Below are positions 51,011-58,431 of a DNA stretch of 64,000 nucleotides, piece by piece (within the stretch, counting starts at the first letter, position 1; the number at the start of each line of letters is the position of its first letter). Under the pieces are notes generated by a model. That model was not told the origin of the DNA, did no database searches, and saw only the letters and a list, made by a program, of their open reading frames with translations. A program made the position numbers and the translations under genes. The stretch is from Franzmannia pantelleriensis (lineage in GTDB: Bacteria > Pseudomonadota > Gammaproteobacteria > Pseudomonadales > Halomonadaceae): assembly GCF_900102875.1 (NCBI RefSeq), contig NZ_FNGH01000014.1, positions 1 to 64,000 of the forward strand, given 5' to 3'.

Positions 51011-51922
51011 TCAGTTGCGCAGCAGCGGTGTCAGACGCGTCATGGCCTGTAGCGGATCATCGCCGAGCACGGCGATCTGGCTGTCGGCGAGATCGCTGGC
51101 GCGGATCCGGGCGATGGGGCCGCACAGGCCCACCGGCACCTCGAGCTGGTCGGCGAGGCGCGGCAGCTGGCGGCGGATCAGGTCGGCGCGCTCGGACTGA
51201 CCGCTGCACAGCAGCAGTGCGCCAGCCTTGAGACGCTCCATCGCCAGCGGCAGCTCGTTGAGCGGCAGCGGTGCATCGAATAGCTGCACCCGATAACCGG
51301 CCTGACTGGCGGCCAGCGCGATCAGCAGGTCCCACAGCGTGCCCTGATCATCGGGCAGGCGGTTGATCAGCACGGTGGTGCCCTGGCTGCCCAGGTTGGC
51401 ATGGTAGATCCGGGTGCCGATGCGGGTGCGCAGGAAGGCTTCCAGAGTGCGGCGCTGCAGGGCAGCACCGAGCTGTTCGTCCCAGTGCTCCTCGAGTGAC
51501 TCGACCACCGGTTTCAACAGCTCGCTGAGGCAGGTGCTGACCGGATAGAGCGCCATGCACTGGTTATAGAGCGTATCGAGGCGCGTCAGGTCGAGGCTTT
51601 CGACGGCGGCGATCAGCTGCTGGCGCTGACTGGGCCAGTCACCGGCGGCGGGTTCCGGGGCGTCGACGCTACGCGGCTGGTCGAGCAGTTCACGCACCTG
51701 GCTGACCGGTACGCCGCGATTGAGCCACTGCAGGATACTCTCGATGCGCTGGATGTCATCGCGGGCATACAGTCGATGTCCCTTGGGCGTACGCTGCGGA
51801 CAGATCAAGGCGTAGCGACGCTCCCAGGCGCGCAGGGTCACCGAGTTCACACCGGTCAGGCGCGAGACTTCGCGAATCGGGTAAAGCGGCGCATCGGCCG
51901 GGTGGGTCGCCTTGTCACTCAT
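51011..51922 (-). CDS. MerR-family regulator, LitR/CarH type without cobalamin ligands
   Basis: 303 aa. N-terminal MerR HTH: SVTLRAWERRYALICPQRTPKGHRLY, the sequence typical of the light-responsive LitR/CarH group. The C-terminal ~200 residues align with the B12-binding region, but W-X9-EH is replaced by HWDEQLGAALQRR, and the DXHXXG loop reads PDDQGTLWD. Both cobalamin-coordinating histidines are thus missing, as in class II LitR (PplR), which relies on a partner LOV protein. No LOV gene is in this window. ATG 51922 is used; the longer frame crosses the promoter. It heads the photolyase/lipid operon and probably represses it. Confidence 0.85.
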   Translation of the reverse strand: MSDKATHPADAPLYPIREVSRLTGVNSVTLRAWERRYALICPQRTPKGHRLYARDDIQRIESILQWLNRGVPVSQVRELLDQPRSVDAPEPAAGDWPSQRQQLIAAVESLDLTRLDTLYNQCMALYPVSTCLSELLKPVVESLEEHWDEQLGAALQRRTLEAFLRTRIGTRIYHANLGSQGTTVLINRLPDDQGTLWDLLIALAASQAGYRVQLFDAPLPLNELPLAMERLKAGALLLCSGQSERADLIRRQLPRLADQLEVPVGLCGPIARIRASDLADSQIAVLGDDPLQAMTRLTPLLRN

Positions 51923-51984
51923 GCGCTCTGATGCCTCTCGTTCATAGGGGTGATCAATGGCAGCGATCACCATAACGTATCTTA

Positions 51985-52030
51985 TGTACAGGATGGTGCA
52001 AAATATTGTACAGGGCAATGCCCCTGTATA
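51985..52030 (-). promoter_or_regulatory. Operator/promoter of the regulator-photolyase-lipid operon
   Basis: On the plus strand TGTACA (52007-52012), N12, TGTATA (52025-52030), plus another TGTACA at 51985-51990. The pair fits T(G/A)TACA-N12-TGTA(C/T)A, which I recall as the class II LitR (PplR) site. On the minus strand TATACA (52025-52030) with a 17-bp spacer and AATATT (52002-52007) forms a possible promoter, so the sites overlap it. Autoregulation is inferred. Confidence 0.7.
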
Positions 52031-52080
52031 AAGCGAGGCTATTCTAGCCTTGCCGCTGACCGACAGCGAGACTCGCTATA

Positions 52081-53145
52081 TCAACGTTGGGAGCGGCTGG
52101 CAGCATGATCACGCTGGGGCATGGCAAGCCAGCGCTGGGCGAGGCGATGACCGGAGCACCAGGCGTCTTCGACCCGCGGACCCAACCAGCCGTCCCCGCA
52201 CAGTGCAAGGCCATCCTGGCCGAGACGGAAGCCGGGACCCGCTGCGCCACTAAGCGGTTGGGCATAGCGCCAGCGGTGTGCTGCCAGCAGCCGTGGAGCC
52301 GCAGGCTGGACACTGGCCGGTAGTAGCTCGCGCAGAGCCGCATAGAGGGCGTCGGCGACCCGCTCGGCGGGCTGTTCCAGCCATGTCTGGCTCCATTCGG
52401 CGGTGGCCAGCAGGGTCAGGCTCTCGCCCTGTTCGCCGCGGCCCGGCTTATGATCGTTGCGCGCCACGAAGCGCAGCGGACCGTGATTGACGAATGCCGC
52501 CTGCCAGTCGCGCTCGACCCCCTCGAGGTTGGGCAGCGGGGTATCGAACAGCGCATAGCCGGCCCAGCAGGCTAATTGCTCGACGCGGTGGCACGCCTTG
52601 GCCAGGACGGCGTCGTGTGCCGCCACCAGCGCTTCGGCCTGAGGCGCCGGAGCGCTGATGGCCAGGCGCTGAAAGGGGCCGTAACGATGCTGCCGATCGT
52701 CCTGGAGATACCAGCCGCTCGGCCGCCGCTCGAGGTCGACGATGCGTGCCTCGCTGACCAGCTCGAGGCCCTCGGCTAGGTGGCGGGTGAGTGCACTCAT
52801 GCGTGGTACGGCACAGTATCGCGGGTGGGTATCGCGGTGTGGCTGCCAACCCTGGGCGTCGATACGCCACAGCGATGTGGGCCAGGGGCGAACCAGGCCA
52901 CGATCGAGCCAGTGGGTCAGCTCGGCCTGAAAGAGCGGATCGCGGGCGGTGAAGTACTGGGCGCCGAGGTCGACGATGGCGCCTGGGGCGCGACGACTGG
53001 AGAGGCGGCCGCCGGGGCCGCGGCTTTTGTCGAACACGGTGACTGTGTGGCCAGCGGCGCGCAACGTGCGTGCACAGCTGAGGCCGGCGATGCCGGCGCC
53101 GATCACCGCTATGCTTGAAAGAGACGGAGGCATGGCGTTATCCAT
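52081..53145 (-). CDS. Renalase-like FAD-dependent oxidoreductase
   Basis: 354 aa. N-terminal FAD loop AVIGAGIAGLSCARTL, then FDKSRGPGGRLSSRR and DLGAQYFTARDP, which mark the bacterial renalase/COG3380 group; C-terminal GLALCGDGWLGPRVEDAWCSG binds FAD. Bacterial renalases oxidise misformed dihydro-NAD(P) isomers; the substrate here is not proven. ATG 53145 is the longer start, ATG 53133 an alternative. It lies upstream of the MerR gene on the same strand, 159 bases away, and diverges from the epimerase gene. Confidence 0.82.
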   Translation of the reverse strand: MDNAMPPSLSSIAVIGAGIAGLSCARTLRAAGHTVTVFDKSRGPGGRLSSRRAPGAIVDLGAQYFTARDPLFQAELTHWLDRGLVRPWPTSLWRIDAQGWQPHRDTHPRYCAVPRMSALTRHLAEGLELVSEARIVDLERRPSGWYLQDDRQHRYGPFQRLAISAPAPQAEALVAAHDAVLAKACHRVEQLACWAGYALFDTPLPNLEGVERDWQAAFVNHGPLRFVARNDHKPGRGEQGESLTLLATAEWSQTWLEQPAERVADALYAALRELLPASVQPAAPRLLAAHRWRYAQPLSGAAGPGFRLGQDGLALCGDGWLGPRVEDAWCSGHRLAQRWLAMPQRDHAASRSQR

Positions 53146-53168
53146 GTCGTTGAAAGGATGTCCGTTAG

Positions 53169-53197
53169 ATTATCAGGTGTGGTACAAGAGTTGTATA
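53169..53197 (-). promoter_or_regulatory. Promoter of the renalase-like gene
   Basis: On the minus strand TATACA (53192-53197), 17-bp spacer, GATAAT (53169-53174). The -35 is the same TATACA (TGTATA on plus) as in the regulator promoter, but the second half-site at N12 is missing; a GTACA lies at 53182-53186 instead. Confidence 0.5.
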
Positions 53198-53241
53198 ACT
53201 TGTGGCAAACCTATCATTGACTCGGAAAAGGGAGCTTGGCC

Positions 53242-54162
53242 ATGCGCATCTTGATCACCGGCGGCAGCGGTTTCGTTGGGCAGCGGCTGTGCCAGCGACT
53301 GGCGGAGGCCGGGCACGAGCTGATGGTGGTGTCTCGCGACCCGGACGCCGCCCGCCGGCGGTTGCCGGCGGGTACCCAGGTCATCGGCAACGTATTGGAG
53401 TCTCTCGAGGCGACCCCCGAGGCGCTGGTCAACCTGGCCGGTGAGTCGATTGCCGCCAAGCGCTGGAGTGATGAGCAGAAGCGCCGCCTGATCGACTCGC
53501 GGGTCGACGTTACCCAGGATCTGGTGATGCTGTGCGCCAAGCTGGCGGCTAGCGGTCAGGCACCTCGGGTGCTGGTATCGGCGTCGGCGATGGGCTTCTA
53601 CGGCGCCCAGCCAAAACAGGGAGAGCCCGGCCAGCAGCCGGTCACCGAGGAGACGGTCCCCCATGACGAATTTGCGCATCGGCTTTGCGAGCGCTGGGAG
53701 AGCGTGGCGCGGGGGGCGACGGAGCACGGCACCCGGGTTGCGCTGCTGCGCATTGGGCTGGTGCTCGACCAGGGCGGTGGCAGCCTGCAGAAGATGCTGC
53801 CGCCGTTCAAGCTGGGGTTGGGCGGGCGTTTCGGCGATGGGCGCCAGTTCATGCCCTGGGTGCATCGCGAGGATCTGGTGCGGGCCATCGAGTTTCTGCT
53901 CGAACGCGATGAGCTGGAGGGGCCCTTCAACGGCTCGGCGCCGCATCCGGTGACCAATGCCGCCTTTAGCCGAGCACTGGCGCGACAGCTGGGGCGTCCG
54001 GCGATCTTCCCGGTGCCGGCAGTGGTGCTCAAGGCCGCCTTTGGCGAGATGTCGCAGTTACTGCTGACCGGCGCCGACATGCGCCCGGCGCGCCTGGAAG
54101 CGGCCGGATTCACTTTCACCTATCCGACCCTGGACAAGGCGCTGGCGGCAATCCTCGACTGA
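53242..54162 (+). CDS. TIGR01777 family NAD-dependent epimerase-like protein (YfcH/SulA-like)
   Basis: 306 aa. Extended SDR: MRILITGGSGFVGQRL, VNLAGESIAAKRWSDEQKRRL, SASAMGFYG and PWVHREDLVRAIEFLL are family hallmarks, with a C-terminal DUF1731-like end (LTGADMRPARLEAAGFTF). Reaction unknown. ATG 53242 is preferred to a TTG at 53236. Such genes often sit near photolyase and MerR genes. It converges with rapA, 16 bases apart. Confidence 0.88.
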   Translation: MRILITGGSGFVGQRLCQRLAEAGHELMVVSRDPDAARRRLPAGTQVIGNVLESLEATPEALVNLAGESIAAKRWSDEQKRRLIDSRVDVTQDLVMLCAKLAASGQAPRVLVSASAMGFYGAQPKQGEPGQQPVTEETVPHDEFAHRLCERWESVARGATEHGTRVALLRIGLVLDQGGGSLQKMLPPFKLGLGGRFGDGRQFMPWVHREDLVRAIEFLLERDELEGPFNGSAPHPVTNAAFSRALARQLGRPAIFPVPAVVLKAAFGEMSQLLLTGADMRPARLEAAGFTFTYPTLDKALAAILD

Positions 54163-54178
54163 ACGCCGCCGAGCCGGT

Positions 54179-57127
54179 TCAGCGGCTGTCGTGGTCGACG
54201 GTCACGATCACGCGCACCGCATCGAGCCTCAGGCGGGTGCCTTCGATCGCCGCGTCGAGGGCGCTGCGTTCGTCGATCAGGGCCTGAAGTTCATCGGCGC
54301 GCACGGCCGGGTTGCGTTCGGCCAGCGCCTTCAGCCGCGCCAGTTCGGCGTCAAGCGTGTCGCGCATACGGGTCTGGGCCGCCTCGACAATGCTGGGTAG
54401 CTCGCGCTCGGCTTCGGCTTCACCCTGAGCCAGTAGTTCACGCAGCTGATCGTGGCGGCTCTTGATCAGATCGCGGGCGACTGCCTTCTTGACCTTCTGC
54501 AGGTTCTTGGACAGTCCGCTGAACGAGACCTTGTCGGAGAGGTTGGCGCCGGACTCGTCGAGTAGCACGCGCACCGCGGTGGCTGGCAGGAAGCGGTTGA
54601 GGTGCAGCCGCTTGGGCGCCGGGCAGTGGGTGCGGAACACCAGCTCGGTCATCAGCCGGCCGGCGGGAATCGCTGGATGCTTGAGCAGCGCCAGGGCGGT
54701 ATTGCCCATCTGGCCGTCGAGGATACGCCCCATCATTTCGCGCAGCAGCGGATGTTCCCAGGAGAGTCGCTGGACATCGTCGCGGGTCAGCGCCACCGTC
54801 CGCGACAGGGTCGCCGAGAAGCCCTCTTCGCCCTTCACCAGCCCGGGCAGGCCGTCGAGCATGTGCTGGCTCGGCTGCAGGTGCATGACCCGGCCGCCGA
54901 GCTCCTGACTATCCACGCCGAAGATATCCATCGCCTGGTCGAGGTAGCGCGGCAGCGCCTTGTCGTGGTCGAGTTCGCGGATGGCATCGATTACCGCGTC
55001 GGCTTGGGCCGGGCGACAGGCGCCCCATTCCAGCAGGCGGTTGCGGCCGGCATCGCGCTCGGCGAGCCGCGCCTGAAACAGCGTGCGGGTCTCGTCGATT
55101 ACCTCGGCAAGGCTCTCTTCGTCGAGCAGGGCGTCGGCCAGGGCGTCGCCAAAGGCCGCGAACAGGTCGCTGCCGACGCCGTGGGGGGCACTGAAGGCGT
55201 CCATGCCGTCGCGGTACCAGCGCAGCAGACGCTCGCCGGGACTGGCTTCGAACACCGGCACATGGAGTTCGATGGCGTGGCGCTGGCCAATGCGGTCGAG
55301 GCGGCCGATGCGCTGCTCGAGCTGGTCGGGATGCAGCGGCAGGTCGAACATCACCAGGTGGCGACAGAACTGGAAGTTGCGGCCCTCGGAGCCGATCTCC
55401 GAGCATACCAGGACCTGGCAGCCGTCCTCCTCATCATCGGCGAACGCCGCCGCGGCACGGTCGCGTTCCACTAGCGACAGTCCTTCGTGGAACACCGGGG
55501 CATGGATGCCGCCCAGCGCCTGCAGCGCCTTGGCCAGGTCAGTGGCGGTGTCGCGGTCGTGGGCGATCACCAGCAGCTTGTCGCGGCCAACCTCGGTGAG
55601 CAGCTCGAGCAGCCAGGTGACGCGCGGGTCGATGCGCCACCACGGCTCCTCGTTGAGCGGATCGTGGGGCAGGGCGCGATACATGGCGTCGAGGTAGAGC
55701 ACCACCTCGGGGTGGTCGAGCCCGGTCTCGATCAGCAGCTCGTCGAGGTAGTCCTCGTCGCGCTCGAGGCGGCGCAGCACGCGACGATACGCCGAGGGCA
55801 GCGCCAACGGCGTGACGTGCAGCTGGCGCGATGGAAAACCGCCGACGTGGCGACGGCTGTTGCGGAACATCACCCGTCCGGTGCCGTGGCGGTCGAGCAG
55901 CTGCTCACGCAGCTCACGGCGCGCCACCTGGCGCTGCTCGTCGCTGCTTTCGGGAGAAGTGAGCACTGCCAGCAGCGCCTGGCTGTCGGCGTCATCGATC
56001 ACCGCCGCCACGCCGTCGCGGTCGGCTGTACTGGCTGAGTCGTTCTCGGCGAGACGTTCGAGGGCGTCTACCGCCTCGGCGACGCGGGCATAGCCGTGCT
56101 CTTCGGCCTTGAAGTGCTCGAGGTCCTGATAGCGCTCGGGGTCGAGCAGGCGCAGGCGCGCGAAGTGGCTCTCCACGCCCATCTGCTCGGGGGTGGCGGT
56201 GAGCAGCAGCACCCCTTCGGTACGGGCCGCCAGCGCCTCGACGCAGGCGTAGCCAGGGCCGGTCTTCTCAGGCTGCCAGTCGAGGTGGTGGGCCTCGTCG
56301 ACGATCAGCAGGTCCCAATCGCAGGACTGCGCCTGGGTCTGGCGCTGCGGGTTAGCGAATAGCCACTGCTGGCTGGCCAGGATCAACTGCGCCGACTCGA
56401 AGGGGTTGCCATCGAGATGCGCCAGGCTCTGGTGCTCGTCGAGCAGCCGCACGTCGAGGGCGAAGCGGCGCAGCAGCTCGACCAGCCACTGGTGGGTGAG
56501 GCTGTCGGGGACCAGGATCAGCGCCCGCTCGGCGCGGCCGGTGAGCAGCAGGCGGTGCAGGATCAGCCCGGCCTCGATGGTCTTGCCCAGGCCCACTTCG
56601 TCGGCCAGTAGCACCCGCGGGGCGTGGCGTCGGGCCACTTCGTCGGCGATATACAGCTGGTGCGGGATCAGATCGATCTTGGGGCCGGCCAGGCCCAGCG
56701 CCGGGTTCTGCTCGATGCGCTGATGGTGGTGCAGGGTGCGAAAGCGCAGGTCGAACCAGTCGTTGCGGTCGACCTGGCCGGTCAGCAGGCGGTCGCGGGC
56801 CTGGTCGAACTGCATGCTGTCGGCGAGGCGCGCTTCGGGCAGCTCGCGCAGGTTGCCCTCGTCGTCCTCGCCGATATAGACCACCAGGCCGTCGACCTCC
56901 TTGCTGTCGTCGACGATCATCTGCCAGCCCTCGGCGGACTGCACGCGATCGCCGGGGGCGAAAGCCACACGGGTCAGCGGCGCCTGGCGCACGCTGTAGG
57001 TTCGGGTTTCCTGACTGGCACTGAACAGCACGGTGACGCTACGGAAGTCGACGTTCAGGATGGTGCCCAGGCCCAGCTCGGCTTCGCCGTCACTGATCCA
57101 GCGCTGACCGGGAGAAAATTCGCTCAT
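54179..57127 (-). CDS. rapA: RNA polymerase-associated SWI2/SNF2 ATPase RapA
   Basis: 982 aa, close to E. coli RapA (968). It recycles RNA polymerase after termination. N-terminal Tudor-like domains begin FSPGQRWISDGEAELGLGTI; Walker A region LLADEVGLGKTIEAG (~180), DEAHHLDW (~285), and the C-terminal helicase motif EGRNFQFCRHLVMFDLP with QRIGRLDRIGQ. ATG 57127 (MSEFSPGQ) has CGAGG upstream; an earlier in-frame start at 57145 is less likely. Confidence 0.96.
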   Translation of the reverse strand: MSEFSPGQRWISDGEAELGLGTILNVDFRSVTVLFSASQETRTYSVRQAPLTRVAFAPGDRVQSAEGWQMIVDDSKEVDGLVVYIGEDDEGNLRELPEARLADSMQFDQARDRLLTGQVDRNDWFDLRFRTLHHHQRIEQNPALGLAGPKIDLIPHQLYIADEVARRHAPRVLLADEVGLGKTIEAGLILHRLLLTGRAERALILVPDSLTHQWLVELLRRFALDVRLLDEHQSLAHLDGNPFESAQLILASQQWLFANPQRQTQAQSCDWDLLIVDEAHHLDWQPEKTGPGYACVEALAARTEGVLLLTATPEQMGVESHFARLRLLDPERYQDLEHFKAEEHGYARVAEAVDALERLAENDSASTADRDGVAAVIDDADSQALLAVLTSPESSDEQRQVARRELREQLLDRHGTGRVMFRNSRRHVGGFPSRQLHVTPLALPSAYRRVLRRLERDEDYLDELLIETGLDHPEVVLYLDAMYRALPHDPLNEEPWWRIDPRVTWLLELLTEVGRDKLLVIAHDRDTATDLAKALQALGGIHAPVFHEGLSLVERDRAAAAFADDEEDGCQVLVCSEIGSEGRNFQFCRHLVMFDLPLHPDQLEQRIGRLDRIGQRHAIELHVPVFEASPGERLLRWYRDGMDAFSAPHGVGSDLFAAFGDALADALLDEESLAEVIDETRTLFQARLAERDAGRNRLLEWGACRPAQADAVIDAIRELDHDKALPRYLDQAMDIFGVDSQELGGRVMHLQPSQHMLDGLPGLVKGEEGFSATLSRTVALTRDDVQRLSWEHPLLREMMGRILDGQMGNTALALLKHPAIPAGRLMTELVFRTHCPAPKRLHLNRFLPATAVRVLLDESGANLSDKVSFSGLSKNLQKVKKAVARDLIKSRHDQLRELLAQGEAEAERELPSIVEAAQTRMRDTLDAELARLKALAERNPAVRADELQALIDERSALDAAIEGTRLRLDAVRVIVTVDHDSR

Positions 57128-57262
57128 GATGCCTCGGATGCTCAACGAAAACGCGCCCCGGCGTCACGACGGCAGGTCATGACGCCAGCGGGGCGCGGTA
57201 TGGTAACGGAAACGGGCGCGGCACTTAAGCGCTGATCGTCGTCCGGGCTGACGATGCGTGCG

Positions 57263-58063
57263 CTAGTGGCGGTCTAGCCAGCCGTCGAGCTGGGCGCGGG
57301 TAAGTTCGCCGATATGCTGCTCGAGGACGCGGCCGTCGGCGTCGAACAGCAGGGTGGTGGGCAGCCCCGGCGACTCGGTGAGCACGGTCAGCTCCTGGTG
57401 CGGGTCGAGCAGCGGATAGCTGAGCACGAACTCCTGCTCATCGAGATAGCGCATGGCCTGCATCAGGTCCTCGCCCTGGTTGGCGATGACCACGCTGACG
57501 CCGTCGCGTTGGTCCGCATCGACCAGCAGCGGCATTTCGCGCAGGCACGGCGGGCACCAGGTGGCCCACAGGTTGACGATCACCAGGTCGTCCTCGATGG
57601 CACTCAGGGTGACCGGCTCGCCGTCGAGGTTATCCAGGGTCAGGTCGGGCAGCTCGCGCAGGGCGATTTCTCCTCCCAACGGGGAGATGGTCACTACCGC
57701 AAGCCACAGCGCCGAGCTGCCGATCACCAGCGCCATGCCGCCGAGCATTTTGATCAGGTGAGCGCGCAGCGCCCAGGCGGTCCAGATCAGCGCCGCCAGC
57801 AGTCCCCACAGGCCGTGAAAGCCGGGTTGCCAGAACTTGACGATGTCCAGCGGTGCCTCGGCATAGGCCTCGGGATGCGTGAACACGTAGCCGAGGCGTG
57901 CGCCGACCAGCCACACGATCACCAGGGTGTTGAACCAGCGGGCATGAGTGCCCTTGGGCAGGCCGAGCAGCACCAGGCTCGTCAACAGCAGGACCAGGCC
58001 TGCGCCGAAGGCATACAGACGAGGTAGGGAAAGCAGTACTGGGCCAATGGCGATGGCATCCAT
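57263..58063 (-). CDS. Thioredoxin-like (TlpA) protein with Lgt-like membrane domain
   Basis: 266 aa. The N-terminal half has about four membrane helices and resembles prolipoprotein diacylglyceryl transferase: GARLGYVFTHPEAYAEAPLD followed by KFWQPGFHGLWG. Helices are followed by a periplasmic thioredoxin domain (~140-266) with active site WATWCPPCLRE and the cis-proline LPTTLLFD. The short size and missing second half of Lgt make transferase activity unlikely; the domain probably serves as anchor or electron relay. Likely thiol reductase outside the membrane (inference). Confidence 0.78.
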   Translation of the reverse strand: MDAIAIGPVLLSLPRLYAFGAGLVLLLTSLVLLGLPKGTHARWFNTLVIVWLVGARLGYVFTHPEAYAEAPLDIVKFWQPGFHGLWGLLAALIWTAWALRAHLIKMLGGMALVIGSSALWLAVVTISPLGGEIALRELPDLTLDNLDGEPVTLSAIEDDLVIVNLWATWCPPCLREMPLLVDADQRDGVSVVIANQGEDLMQAMRYLDEQEFVLSYPLLDPHQELTVLTESPGLPTTLLFDADGRVLEQHIGELTRAQLDGWLDRH

Positions 58064-58197
58064 CCGGCGGGCTCCACAGGTCAGGACAGCGGCAGGGGGC
58101 AGCGACGCTGTGCGGCCACTGTTACACTAGGGACGCGTAGCATCATGCGCTAGAAGCGTACTGTTGCATCGCTCGACTGTCACCCCCGGAGCTGCAC

Positions 58198-58425
58198 ATG
58201 GCCAAGCCTGCCTTCGATATCCTGCGCGCCCTGGCGATTGCCAGCCAGGCGCTTGGCTTCATCGTCATCATCACCCTCGAAACGCTGCTCGGCGACGCTG
58301 CCCGCGCCTGGCAGGGCGTGACCCTGGCGCTGATGGTGGTCGTGGCACTAGGCATTGCGCTGGCGCGGCTCTACCGACGCAACAAGCGACGCAAACGGCA
58401 GATGGCGCAGCAGCATGACGAGTGA
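58198..58425 (+). CDS. Small membrane protein of unknown function
   Basis: 75 aa. Two hydrophobic helices (~8-28 and ~38-57) and a strongly basic end (YRRNKRRKRQMAQQ), which should face the cytoplasm. CCCGGAG lies 7 bases before ATG 58198. Six bases before the phospholipase D gene, so probably cotranscribed. No family recognised. Confidence 0.65.
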   Translation: MAKPAFDILRALAIASQALGFIVIITLETLLGDAARAWQGVTLALMVVVALGIALARLYRRNKRRKRQMAQQHDE

Positions 58426-58431
58426 CCTGCG

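Noticed and set aside
51923-52080. Cobalamin riboswitch before the LitR-like gene
   Set aside because: No B12-box-like sequence was seen, and the leader is short.
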